Origin: Ceratobasidium sp. AG-K
Lineage: Eukaryota > Basidiomycota > Agaricomycetes > Cantharellales > Ceratobasidiaceae
Reading direction: 5' to 3'
Length of the DNA stretch: 64,000 nt
NCBI GenBank assembly: GCA_037039685.1
Contig: JAWNGF010000004.1
Span: forward strand, 3,844,001 to 3,908,000
Below are positions 45,811 to 57,521 of the stretch, one piece after another. Position 1 is the first letter of the stretch. Every line of letters starts with the position of its first letter. The notes below the pieces were generated by a model. That model worked only from the letters and a program-made list of their open reading frames with translations, had not been told where the DNA came from and did no database searches. The position numbers and the translations under genes are program-made.

Positions 45811-46468
45811 GAAGAAAGTTGGGTTCTCCCCTGATGGTACGAATATGGCATCCAGCTGTGGTGGCGACGGAACCATTCGTCTGTAGCGCACAACTACGTC
45901 AAGCATTGTTGGCGCAGCGTCCAGCGGCTATAGTGGCTGGATCGACTCGGCTGCACTGTCCCCTGATGGCAAGTGTATTGCCTCGGGGTCTGGTGACACG
46001 TCTATCAAGTTATGGATCATCGCTACAGGAGGCGGTATTTCTGATCTACCCGAAGGGCATGCAGTCTCAGTCAACTCGGTTTCCTTTTCCCCCAACAATG
46101 CGCTCATCGTCTCTGGCTCTAACGACAAGACTATCCGATTATGGAATTCTCATACAGGCGAGACCGTCGGCAGTCCCTTCATAGGGCACATACACTAGGT
46201 CAACTCTAACTAACGAACTGAAATGCTAGCCGCCCTCGGGCTGAGTGCTGATCATAAGGGCTATGACCTAACAGGCGTCGATTCTCGAGTGTCCGACAAT
46301 GGGTGGGTTACTTCTGGCGACATTCTACTCTTCTGGGTCCCTCCCGACTTCGTATCCCAACTACCACGCCAGTACGAGGACTTTGTAATTGGGATTCAAG
46401 GCTCTCTTTCCAGATTACCGAAACTTTGCGTTGGGCAAGCGGTGGATCGAGTGTTATATTTCCCCATA
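45811..46468 (+). pseudogene. WD40-protein relic (3' end of a NACHT-WD40 gene)
   Basis: Remnant of a third WD40 gene. Readable WD units remain: FSPDGTNMASSCGG followed by a stop; SPDGKCIASGSGDTSIKLW; and FSPNNALIVSGSNDKTIRLW. After another stop comes a tail matching that of copy 1: DNGWVTSGDILLFWVPPDF and DFVIGIQGSL, then in a shifted frame ALGKRWIECYIS. Several stops and at least one frameshift make it a clear pseudogene. No NACHT or N-terminal part is present. It lies divergent from, and upstream of, the second NACHT-WD40 gene, next to the retroposon-like insertion. Confidence 0.8.
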
Positions 46469-48953
46469 GTATGGTTGGTGTGCTATTTCAACATTTCGTT
46501 GCGCAGCTCGTATGCTCACGAAGTGTTCTTTTCAGCTAAGGCATTCTGTTGCTACGCATTTCCAAACGTTTGTAGACTCTCGGTTGGCCATTTCATTGGT
46601 TGTATGCTTAGTGGAAATTGAACCAGTAAACTCGAGCTCTCATTTCCACACGCGTGTAAAACGAAGCGCGGGGTTTACCTTGGCCTATAGAATTGATATC
46701 CAGGCCAACGCATTTTGAGAGTGGGGCGCAGCTGACATCTGAAATGTTGTTCACTGATTCTCTGAAGATGGCATGCAGTTACGATAAACTCAAGTATTCA
46801 GGGAGATTCCAAGTCGTTTGCAGTCTTTCCAACAGAATCCGTTGCGATCGTTTGCAAGTGAGCTGGCACAAAGTCAACTCGATAACAAACCGAACATCCA
46901 AACATGAAATTCTGCTGAAAAAGCGTTCCACCATGACGCAATGCAATCTAAACCGAACAACGAGGAACACAGAAGTCAAAGGGTTGAACACCCAGCCGGC
47001 AAGCAGCTATATGAAACATATTCTCTGATAGCTCGGCGTCCGTAGCACGGAGGACCGAATACTCTTCCATTTGCAACATGGGAAATGACAGGGGGTGGAT
47101 GTGTCAGGGAAGAGTGGCGCGCATATAGACAGGTACGCATGGACATCCCGGCGGTTGCGAGTGCCTTGGCTCGGCGGTTTAATGGCGATCAAAGGTTATT
47201 GCGTGTGGTACATTGTATCTGGCCGGACCGGGTGGCGAGCCAAAAAGGGGCAGAGAGCCGGGCACGCACACGTTCGATTTTCGGGGTTTTTTTCTTGACG
47301 TACATGTGCAGAGTCGACCGCACGACTGTCAGTGAGCCTGTTAACCGATATTGGTAGCATCATAAAATGTTTCGATTTTTCAGTGTTAAATATCGGGTTG
47401 TGTCGGCAGAAATGACGATACGACCTTTCCACACAGCCTCGGGTGTTGGACTGTAGATAATGTGCGGAAAACGTTGTGCCAGGAACGGCAAGTGTCCGTG
47501 GACAGTCCACGTTTACGACCGACTGCGGGGCCGACGGAATTACGGGGACAGGATGACGAAGTGTGAAGTCTATCAAGAAAAATGTGAAGAGTATCGTCTG
47601 CCGGGGTGCTGGTGAGACTATCGTTGCTAGATACTTGAAACGAGGCCGAAGGGATTCCGTTCGTGTTGATCTACGTACTTGTAGGCAGGCAAGATGGATC
47701 GAGTTGTATGTAATTTGGATCGACGATGAAGTGCGACGACCCTGGGCTAACTCTGGATGCTGGGTCTTGGATAATGATGAGTGATGACGGACTAGTGAAG
47801 CGCGGGCGAGGACTGATGTTTTCATGATGGGTCTCCAAGCAACTAGGTGAATCGATCTTAGAATCATTGGGGCTAAAATTGTCTAGGGATAGGTTAGAGA
47901 TCGAGATTGGGCAAGTACCAGTCGAGCAACAAATCAATGGAAAGTATCTTTTATCCGGCTGTCAACGTTGCATTACTAAGAGCTCGGGGACTACGTAGCG
48001 CTGATGCAAAATTCTGTCTGGGAGTGACTACGAATGTACCTCTCGGTCAGGTACAAGCGACCGTTGCTTGATAATTAAAAAAAAAGATCTGTCTACAATT
48101 GCGGAACGTCCCGGTCGTCGCTCCACCGTCGGTTGTTTGCTACGGAACCACCACGTGTAGATTTTCACTCGGAATGTACCGTTTGGAGACATCCGCATCG
48201 AACTCGAGCGTCGTGCCGATCCTTTTGAGTTTACCCGCCCAAGTACCCGAATGAAACGACTCCGGCCCGGCTGCATTTCTGGACCTACGAGGTGCAGCGC
48301 CTCGTGGCAGTGACAGCAGAGTTGACAGCAAAAGGGTTTCATTTCGGGGTTGAGCTCGCGTGCGTGTGGGTTAGTTCGGTTGAGCCGAGTCGACAGCTGT
48401 CATCACCACAAATGAATAGCTAAATTCATTAGATTCCGTTACATAACAAAGAACATGTCTAGAGTCAGGTTTATCGCGGAGATTCAAGGCGAAATGAATC
48501 GCTGCAGATCCAAAAACGTGGTGGTAGGTGTATGCGCGAGCGACACATGGCGGGCTTCTCGAGTTTGATGCTTCTGGTTCGACGACCCTGAGAGATTCCT
48601 CTTGCGGATTATCACCTCCGTTTAGGGTGATACAGTGACGGTCATTGTTTAAGCGTGTAGCAACAACGCAGGCATTAAGCTGGAGGTGGCAAGAGAGATT
48701 CTGTGGTAGGGAAGAGGGAAGAACCTTTTGACGTGGATCAGCGGATCAGGCAGCGGATGTGATTTAGCGCGGAAGAGTGGATCGGGTGCCTAGAAGGATG
48801 CCCTGAGCGCGAGGTCCTTGTCTTTTCTGCGAGCGACGACTGGCTTTGTTCGCCTCTCGTGGGCCATTGTTCACGACAGAGGTGGGTGCACAAACGATGG
48901 TTGAACGTAGCTAACTTTGTGCAGTCCACTCGTTTACCCTTCCACTCTTTACC
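46469..48953. other. Long intergenic stretch
   Basis: 2.5 kb without a supported gene. A 223-codon minus frame (47867 down to 47196) begins with ATG but has no recognised domain and no clear codon bias. The last few hundred bases are the likely promoter of the giant membrane protein gene. Confidence 0.3.
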
Positions 48954-51900
48954 ATGTGGGCCGCAGCTGCCCGAGACGTATCGTCGCGCTCCCCTCCCCC
49001 GGTGTCGGACCGACACTTGAGCATTACCGACTCAATCGTGAGCACAACCGCCGAAGAAATCCGCGAGCGATACCGCCTCTCGTCGTTTCAAGATGAGCCA
49101 ATACGACCTCCAGTTCGACCCATCGCACACCTCCGACGGGACTCGATGTTTAGTTTCAACACGACATGGACGGCCGACGAGTCGTTTATGGACTCGTCTG
49201 GGATGATATCCGACTTTCCCCGTCCGCCTGCGATGCCTGGCTTTGCGGCACCAGCTATTCCGTCGAGCATAGGTCACGCCCCGCCCTCGGCCTGGCAAAG
49301 CGCGCCCGATTCAGCTCGACGCACCGAGGGAACAGGCTCCAATACCGCAACGCCCTATGCAGACTCGTTTCCGTACGCCAATTCGCCTGGGTTACCGCAG
49401 TCCAGCGCGTACAGCAGTAGTACCCACCTACACGCCCCTTCGCCGACTGCACCTCCCCCCACCCCTCGGAACTTGTCGCGACCGGGGACTGCGCCGAGTG
49501 CGTTGACTGTTCGGACCGACGCGCGCTATTTGGATCCCAATACTGGCGCTGAAATCGAGGTTGTCAATGGGCCGAGTCCGAGCAATTCGCCGGTTCCGAG
49601 TCTGGGTGCGCGGGATTCGATGGCTACTACTGTTGCTGGGCGCGCTTCAGTTGCAGGGTCAGGCGGGCGCGCGTCGGTCGCGGGTTCAGGCGGACGTGCG
49701 TCGCTTGCCCCGTCGGGAACACGACACTCGCCCTCGAGTCCCAGTTCGCAGTACCTCGTCCCCTCGCCCTCGTCACTCGCCTACACCCGCACGTCACCTA
49801 CACATACCCAGGACCACACTTATACCACTAACCGCACATCGCCCACACACACCGAAGCCGACAAGATCCCCGGATTCCCCGTTGCCCCTTCCTCACCTAA
49901 CACCGCCGCCTTTTTACGGTCTCCCGTTGCACCACCCAGCACACACACCTCGCACGAAGAGCTCCTCGATCCGGGCTTTATCCGGGGCATGATGAGGGGC
50001 ATCGAATACGGCGACGGACTGAGCATCTCGAGTGAGGCCGAAGGTCCGTTTGGAGACCGCTTTGCTGCGCCCGAGCCGTTATTCCGCCGCCCGCCGCTGC
50101 GAGTTTGCCTTCATCCCCCCGGTCATCGTTTAGTTTTAGTGTCCGGAGCGGGGTGGGCAAGGCGGGCTGGGAAGACGTACCGGATGTTCCGCCGTTGCCT
50201 GCCGCGTACCGACCGGGCGCGCTCGCGTCGCCCCCTTCGCATTTGCCTCCCTCCCCTCCGTCACACGTACCCGAACCCAGCACTCCCCCACACGAACCCC
50301 CTTCCCCACACTCCCAAACCCATTCAATCCAATCGCAATCCCAAGCCCACTCGACCCAATCGCTCCGCCCCGACTGGTCCTCCCGCCGCCGCTCGGTCGA
50401 GTCTCGCAAGACGACTGTAACAGGGCGATCAGGCGGATCCGGTCTCACAGGGATCACCGAGCTCTCGGGCACAGAAGAAACCGGCATCGTCCAACACGCC
50501 GCACTCGTCCGTACAGCAAGTCTCGCCGAACGCCGACCCGCAGTCTACAAGTCCACCGAAGCCCTCCGTTCTCCGCCCCTCGAGAGTGGGTCTCCACCCC
50601 AGGCGGGCACGCGCGCACGACGAGTGCGGACCTGGCACCGGGGCAGGAGGTGAGGAATCGGAGGAGCGTGCAGCAGTTGCAGTTTTTGAGTGTGACGCAT
50701 CCGAGGGTGAGGGGGCTTGGGTCCGAGGAGGTTAGGGAGGATGTGCAGGAGGGGGATGAGTTGGTTTATGTGGGTGGGGAGGATTTGGATGCCTATCGCC
50801 GGTCTGGGTACGAGTTGGAGTATGGGCGAGATTCGCAGTATGCCAGGGACTCGCGTTATGAGAATCGGGAGCCTCAGTATGGAAATCGGGAATCGCAATA
50901 CGGGAACAGGGAGTCACGATACGGCAATCGAGAATCACAATACGACAACCGCCAATCGCGCTACGACCACCGCGGCTCCAAGTACCCCGACTCGTACCTC
51001 GACAGTCCCTACGTCGGGAGCTGGGCCGACCCTCCCTCGCCCAACGAAATCACTCCTGCGCTCCGCGACTCGATGATCAATGATACAGCGTCGTACATGC
51101 GTCCTGGACGCACCCCAATCGACCCTACGCACGGCATGCACAGTCCGCTCTCGACTACGTCCCGATTCGTTCCTCCATTTGCGCGGGACGGGTACGGGAG
51201 TCCCAGTACCGCACCCGCCACGCCCGGACACGGCTCTTCGCCTCTTACGCCCGGTTACAACTCGACCCCCCTCTCCCCCGGTCCACAAACCGCACCTCTC
51301 CCCGATAACGTTGCTCCCAGACACGCCAAGCGCGCTTCCGGCACGTCCTTTGTCTCGAGCGTGTTTTCCAAGTTTTCCGGCCACGCGAGTGCAGGTCACA
51401 ATGCCAAGGGATTCTCGTTTGCGTGGCGCAACGACGCGCCGCCCTTGCCCACCCCCAGTCCACACGCCTTGGCCGCCACTCCGAGTCTACTGGTCGCGTC
51501 GGCACTCACGCCTCCAAGCCCGCACGCCGCACGGATGTGGGAAGCCAAGAGCAGCGCGGCGCATTCCGGCACTGGATCGGACAGCACACGCGTATCGGCG
51601 ATTGCCCGCCGCGAGGGCACGATGGAGTTGCCCGCCCTGGCGAATCGAGCAGAACGACTTAACGAGATGTTAGAATTAGGAAGGCTTCCGCACAGGGTGA
51701 GTACGTTGATCTCTCAGGGTGCGTAGCTGATTGTGTGCAGAGCAAGTCCACGCTTGGGATATCTGGGTCTCGTGTGGTGGATGTCCCGGTTGGCGTGGAC
51801 CAAGAGGGGAATGATGTGTATCCGTCGGTCGGGGATGGGTTTACGGATGAAAAGGCACTTAGGAGGAATAGGAGTCTGAGATCGGTGTTTACGACTATTT

Positions 51901-53921
51901 CGGATCGATCACGGCGGTTTATAGGTGCTGGTGGAGGGCAGGGGAGTTTGCGGTCGAGTATTGTGGATGTGCAGGGCCAGGACGGTCTCAGGTTCAACAA
52001 GCTCCCAGAAGAGCATCGCAAGATTCAATGGGGCGAGGGAACGGGAGTGCCGCCGCCTCGGCCAGCTCGTTCAGCACGGCTTCCCAAGAAGCGCCTGTGG
52101 ACGTTGGTCGCGATTGCGGTTATTGCAATTTTGGCGATTATTGGTGTCTCGGTGGGAATTCGTCAGGCAGGCAAGCGCCAGCCCGATGCGGGTGGGTATA
52201 CTTGTTCTGCGGCGAACCAGACGGGAAGACTATGTGATCTCGGTGAGTACCGGTATGTCAGGTCGACGTGGTGCTAATTTCCGGCAGATGCGACGTGCAC
52301 GTGTACCTCTTCGCTCGCAGGTCAATGCAATCCGCTCGCACAGTCTATCGTCGACTTGATTGAGCCCATCAATCGCGTTTTCAACCCCTCACCGGCGTTT
52401 ACCCCTGCTTCGGTTGCGCTCTCGATTTGGGAAATTCAAGGGAGCCCACTAGCTGGGGCCAACTGCGCAAATCAAGTCGATCTCATCGACGTAGGCCCCG
52501 CACTCTCGTTCACCGAACGGAACTCGGTCGCAGCGAACCGCACCGAATTTGCACGCAGCGCACTCTTGTGGACTCTCGTCATGACTATGGACACCAACGG
52601 CACGGCCGAGATGCAAGATTTCGTCCAGGGCTTGGACTTTACCCGGCTCGACGGACCGAGCGGATCGAGTCTCGCTGGAGAGTTCTTGTTTGGCGGGGCG
52701 GGCTATCAGTTTGATTTCGGCAAGCTTACGGTGACGCAGCCTGCCGTGACTTGGCAGCTCGCCGGCAAGCCGAGTGATGCACAAGTGGCGCTGGTGAATA
52801 CCGATATGCGCCAGGCGCTCGATCGCGTGTATACGTTTGCCTCGGGTAAGTGCGGTGTGTGGTGTGGTGACGTTGGCTAACTTGGAATAGCCTCGTCCGA
52901 TCAGCGATCCACGGCTCTACAAAGATATTGGAGCAACGTGCTTCAATTTCCTGCCGCCCAGCTTGACGAGTTTCGAAGCATTGCGAGCGGCTCGCCAGTC
53001 TTGTTGCCGTTTGACGCCACTTCGTCCCAAATCCGGCCCCTCTTCAGTAATGTCAACCAGTCCTTCCCTCCCCCTGCGGCGTGCTACCCCGGTCTCGATG
53101 CTGCCGAGCTCAATGCGATTAATGCAATGGAAACCGAGGTGTTTGGTCTGTCCCGGGTTACGTCGGCTCCCAGGTCCCTCGACGCGAGCTGCTTTTCATC
53201 AAGACCAGTGTATGGGGTTCTTGATATCGCCCGTCTGCGAACTGCATTCCCCTCTGCCGAATCAAACGCCCCTAAACAGACGGTTCAAGTCGCGGCGACT
53301 TCCGTCTCGCGTGCGTCTGTCAGATTGGGCCGTGGCGCTGTTGGGATCCCCTCGACGTCTATCTCAACCACTAATCTCACTGGATCCGACGACCCCCGCA
53401 CCTATGGCACTTTGAACAACATGGACCACGTGTTGCTCACATACCTCCAAGCCTTTCCGACGATCCAGGCTGCCGGGGCCCTAGTCGATTATGTCCTTGG
53501 CGCGTCCGACGCACGCGCCGCTCCACCGTCCAACACTTCGGCTCTGTTCAACCTCACGTCGTCCTTGGCGCAGTTGCCCGTACTCGAAGTGGCGTATTTC
53601 GGGACGATCGGTCCGAGTGATCTGAGCATGGCGGTATCCGACTTTGCGACCGACGATGGGCAGTTGTTCTTTGGGTCAAGCGCGGCGGATTCGTTCCGGA
53701 ACTGGGCGACGCAGCGCGCGGGGCAAGTGGCGTGGGCTGACGGGCCGATCGCAGCGCAGGTCGTGCGAGAGGGGAAAACAAAGGACCAGACGTTTGAACA
53801 AGTGTGGGACGGCGGGAGTGCGTTCTTGTCCAATGCCGAGCTGACGGGGACCAAGACGTCCCGAACCGAGGTGCAGACGATTGTCGATGCGTTTACTAGG
53901 ATTGGTTATATGGGGGTGTAA
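48954..53921 (+). CDS. Giant single-pass membrane protein, function unknown, with two frame breaks
   Basis: No named family. Four exons: 48954-51696, 51741-52242, 52288-52845, 52891-53921; about 1611 aa if the two breaks are ignored. About 1030 N-terminal residues are disordered, rich in Ser, Pro, Thr and Gly, with repeats RASVAGSGG (about 49645-49715) and YxNRESQ/R (50821-50975). One transmembrane helix follows a basic stretch (LPKKRLWTLVAIAVIAILA, near residue 1035). The 550-residue C-terminal domain is folded-looking, with Cys-rich start (TCSAANQTGRLCD, ATCTCTSSLAGQC) and NxS/T sites, so probably extracellular (type II topology). Exon 1 needs two extra bases to be in frame: one missing near 50071-50098, one near 50595-50618. 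The basic residues on the cytosolic side of the helix support this orientation. It could be a fungal cell-surface protein. Confidence 0.8.
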
Positions 53922-55253
53922 TTCGTAATATTATTGTCTTGGCTATGTCCCATCTCTTCGATTCTTGTTTTACTTATGTTTGTTGGGCATTTGGGTGGAT
54001 AGCTACATGCCTCTTTTGTGATTGTCACTCGTTTATTGTATGTACCTTGTGGTGTGCACCAGCAGGAATTAACTGTCTATTTCTTGTCAACCGATCAGTG
54101 GGTCTGTCAAGTTTATGAATGACGAGACGACAAACAAGGCACAACGGTTGGCTCTTTCCTGCTCTCAACCACCGGCCCTTTGCCCCGGGCTGCGAGAATC
54201 TGATGCCTGAGCTCCACTTTGCCGCTCTTGTTCTCAACGATACTTCTAAACGCGCCGATTCCGATGCTCATTCCTCGGCGCGAGTCTGACTCGAAAGCTC
54301 TGTCCAAATTCAGAATCGGCGGTTCTATATTCGAGCAGGAGCTCACCCGATTCGACTCGCGACCTCGAGGCTTCCGAGAGGGATTTACCGACGGTGAATC
54401 GCCTCGCCCAATGTCCGCGGTGATCTCAACAACACCTGGTTCTCAGTTCGGTCACTGTGCACCACCGGTCGACTTGCTAAACCCCAGAATCACTTGGGGG
54501 ATCACTCGTCTACAGTGCCCGAACTGTAGCGGGCTTAACTATCGCGTGATTATTGATATGGATAACCTTTTGCCACATTCTTGACTAGCGCCCGCGCATC
54601 AGTTGTCCATATCCAGCTCCACCAAGCGCTCGCACCAACGTGTGTACGCTCTTTGTTGGCTTGACGTACCACCTGAGTGAGTGCTTTCCCCATATCTCGT
54701 TAGTTGTCCTTAGCTCATCATACTTCCAGCGCGCCTTTATCGGCCGCGTGACTTTCGTATACTTGCTTTCTCAGCACTTAGCCCCTGTGCTACTCTATTT
54801 CCCGTTTACGGAGTCGGCACCCGGGCTAGCCCGTGACAATCGTAAGCATTCTCAATTACAAGCTCCGAGCCGTATTTCGGTTTGGAACGCCGACGACTCG
54901 ACCAATGGGTGGGTTTCGATTATACCAAAGGGTTTGCCTCTACAGCCCCCCGGACGAAATTGCTAAGGCTCGGCCGATGACTCCACATACACCTTGAGCT
55001 TTGTCAGAATCGCTGGAGGGCCATAGTGGCAGTCTATAAAGCCCCTGCGTCCGACGCTATTGGGTCCTCAGCTGCTCTCGACCTCCAATGCGCATTTCTG
55101 CCTGCAACTTGCTTAGCAACTCTCCAAGGAAACAGAAGCCCCAACTCCACGCCCTCACACTCTGCTTGGTTCGAGCGCCACGTTTGCTGTTTCGCCACGG
55201 TCTGACATTTTCTTGTTCCCCAGGCCCTTTTCAAGGCAGGGAAAGCGTTTTGA
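53922..55253. other. Intergenic region with weak ORFs
   Basis: 1.3 kb. On the minus strand a frame from about 54289 down to 54113 looks partly coding (MSIGIGAFRSIVENKSGKVE) and could be the last exon of a gene, but upstream exons could not be joined. Plus frames at 54219-54584 and 54640-54966 overlap it and lack features. A 60-codon ORF at 55088-55270 overlaps the start of the next gene and may be an upstream ORF. Confidence 0.3.
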
Positions 55254-55995
55254 ATGCCCGAAATGCCTGAAATGCCCGAATCGCCACTCATCAAGTCGCT
55301 ACGCGAAGGTATTCCACGTACACCGTTCGTGCACTTTTTTCGTACTTTTTGGGCTTTGCTGATACAGGGTGGATGCCAGGCGTGAATGTTCCGTACCCTC
55401 GAACCTTGGTTAGTTACTCTCGCATCGAGCAGGCTGTCTAATCCCGCTAACGGCTCACACTAAACAACAGCGTACCGCCAACCGGTGCTTCATGATAGCA
55501 CACCGTTTGCTCCATTAGGAAGTAAGTGGAAACCTACATTGACGAGGTTAGACATTCAGTTAACCGGTGACTCCGACTAGGTCCGAGGAGCGACGATCAA
55601 GCCATTCACGATCACGCGCCACATCCGAAGGATCTTCGATCCACAAACCTTCTCAGCAGGGCACATGAAACAACCCTGCCCCCCAGCGCCTATCGCTTTG
55701 ATTTTTTGGGTGAGTTGCGAACAAGCGTGCTCATGCACTGGGATTCATGTATCCTTCGATCGATACAGGGCTGATCTACGGATCTACGGCAGATAACCAC
55801 GCATCACTGTTCGGCGCCATCAATCTGGAGACGCTCAGGACACTCGGCTCACAAGGCTTCGATCTTGCATTGCTTGCACGTTTCGCATCGAGAATAACTC
55901 GTACGCCCGCCGAGTCCAACAAGGTTATTCTCCCGGTCGAGTCAGCTGAAACTGAGGACATAGAGGACTGGCTAGACTTGGGCGATAATATTTGA
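55254..55995 (+). CDS. Small conserved-looking protein, function unknown
   Basis: Not recognised. Five exons: 55254-55308, 55368-55412, 55471-55521, 55581-55709, 55769-55995; 168 aa. All four introns are phase 1, and three have GTATTC, GTAAGT and GTGAGT donors. The second donor (GTTACT at 55413) is weak but is the only one that keeps the frame; GTTAGT four bases upstream (55409) would not. The start has a short repeat, MPEMPEMPESPLIKSLREG. The middle has a YRQPVLHDSTPFAPLG segment. The C-terminus is acidic (ESAETEDIEDWLDLGDNI). No signal peptide or membrane helix was seen, so it is probably soluble and intracellular. Confidence 0.65.
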
Positions 55996-56774
55996 GGTAA
56001 TAGTTTTCGTCTATCTGCGCAATCGCCCACCATGCTTACGCATAGATTCATTGTAGATTAGGTTTACGGTCTGTCCCTATAAAGCCCCGCCTGTCCATCA
56101 GGGATATTAACGGGGTACAATGGGCAGCGTGTTATATTGCATTGCCCACTGGCATCCTGTGTGCGTTGGGTGAATGAATGAATGAATGAGTTGCTAAACT
56201 ATAACCTCTCGGACTGGTGTCATGCCTGAGATTATAGCTCAATTGGTACGATACCAGCGTCTTAGGATAAATTTGAAGGCGTCTGCGTCAGGCGTGTCCC
56301 GGCCGGTTGCACCTCTTCCGCGATGCCGCGAGTGGTTAGCCCACCTCGTGTACAAGCTGGTCATGTGCAGGCAGAGATCGTGTTTGATTCCGTCCAGGAG
56401 CAAATGTGCAAAGCTCGAATTATGCTGCATTGCGCAGCATACTCCAGCTGTCTGCTAGCCGAGTGCATGTGATTTTTTACATCGCCAAATGCGCTTTAGA
56501 TGAGATCGCATGATACTTCGACGGTGATTCAATAGAATCAGGCGCTCCAATACCGATAAGTTGTCGAATATAAAATGAGGACGGGGCTCCCGAGTCCTAT
56601 CGTCAACATACTCCCCCAACTGGTTTCTGACGCTGGCCGTATTATGCGCCCTGTCTTTGGCGTCCGGAAACCCCAACTCGAATTCGAAAACCTCTTCCTG
56701 GTTAGTTTGGCTGTCCGCATATACGTGTGGGTTGCGTACTGACTCTTCACAAAGCTTGTAAAGTAGCCTCCACT
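55996..56774. other. Intergenic region
   Basis: 779 bases. It includes a (TGAA)n microsatellite at 56171-56189 and a tRNA-like D-arm sequence (TAGCTCAATTGGTA, 56235-56248) that lacks the rest of a tRNA. Short minus frames at 56239-56676 are unsupported. Confidence 0.35.
56171..56189. repeat. (TGAA)n microsatellite
   Basis: Four and a half tandem copies of TGAA between two genes. Short, likely neutral. Confidence 0.8.
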
Positions 56775-57521
56775 ATGACACCCCTACTCAAAGGGCTTCA
56801 AGAGAAACACGAGGAGCCGCCTATGGCGTGGGTTCCCCTGTCTATTGTTGGTGCTGCCTAGATGCTGACAGTAATTACTTGCTTCAGCATGTTGCAAAGC
56901 CTGGTGCTCGGACACACAAGGCTCTTTGGTGCGTAAATTCTCGACAACTCAGACAGTCCACATATGTGTCTGATGAGATATGCGCCATAGAGCAATCATC
57001 CGACGAGTCGAGTACTACAGACCTGGGGCCTGAACCTAGTATGTATTTGATCTAAGATTCTAGTCCAACCCGGATCTAACCTACGTTCTAGATCAAGCTC
57101 AGAATCAAGAGCGTGCGTATCTGCGATGTGGTTGGAGCCAGCCTACTAAATATGTCTATCCGAAGTTGCACACAAGCTACTGATAGCAATGCGTGACAAG
57201 ATTGACCTCCCTACTCTTCTCACAGGGGGAACAGTCTTACCGCCACCAATGGGGTACGAGACTACAGGTATCCCCTTGAACGTTCTTATACTGGGAGCGG
57301 CTATTAGCGCTGTTCCCGGTGCCGAGGTTGCATCGAGCATGTGCCGTACGGCAGTATTGACGACATCCAAGGCTAGGTCAGCCATTTGGACAATGCCGCG
57401 ACTCGTGAAATCCCTCAGGGGTGTGAACACGAAAAAACCGGAGCCCGAGGAGAATATATCTAGTGGGTGGGAGGATATTTCTGAGCAGGGGGTGGCCGAT
57501 ATGGGATGCGCCAGTGTTTGA
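56775..57521 (+). CDS. Candidate multi-exon gene, unresolved
   Basis: Function unknown. The last part, about 57189-57521, is an open frame whose codon use looks real (LPPPMGYETTGIPLNVLILG, GAAISAVPGAEVASSM, ending EEN...GWEDISEQGV). Upstream pieces that look like exons are the ATG at 56775 (MTPLLKGLQEKHEEPPMAW) and a segment around 57000-57150 (QSSDESSTTDLGPEP; NQAQNQERAYLRCGWSQP) bounded by GTATGT and CTAG splice signals. The chain from the first to the last exon could not be made continuous, so the limits are approximate. Confidence 0.27.

Noticed and set aside
47196..47867. 223-codon minus-strand ORF
   Set aside because: It starts with ATG and is long, but has no recognisable domain, no third-position bias and an odd composition; likely chance.
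56226..56300. tRNA-like sequence
   Set aside because: TAGCTCAATTGGTA resembles a tRNA D-arm/A box, but no B box (GGTTCGANTCC) or pairing acceptor stem follows within 90 bases.
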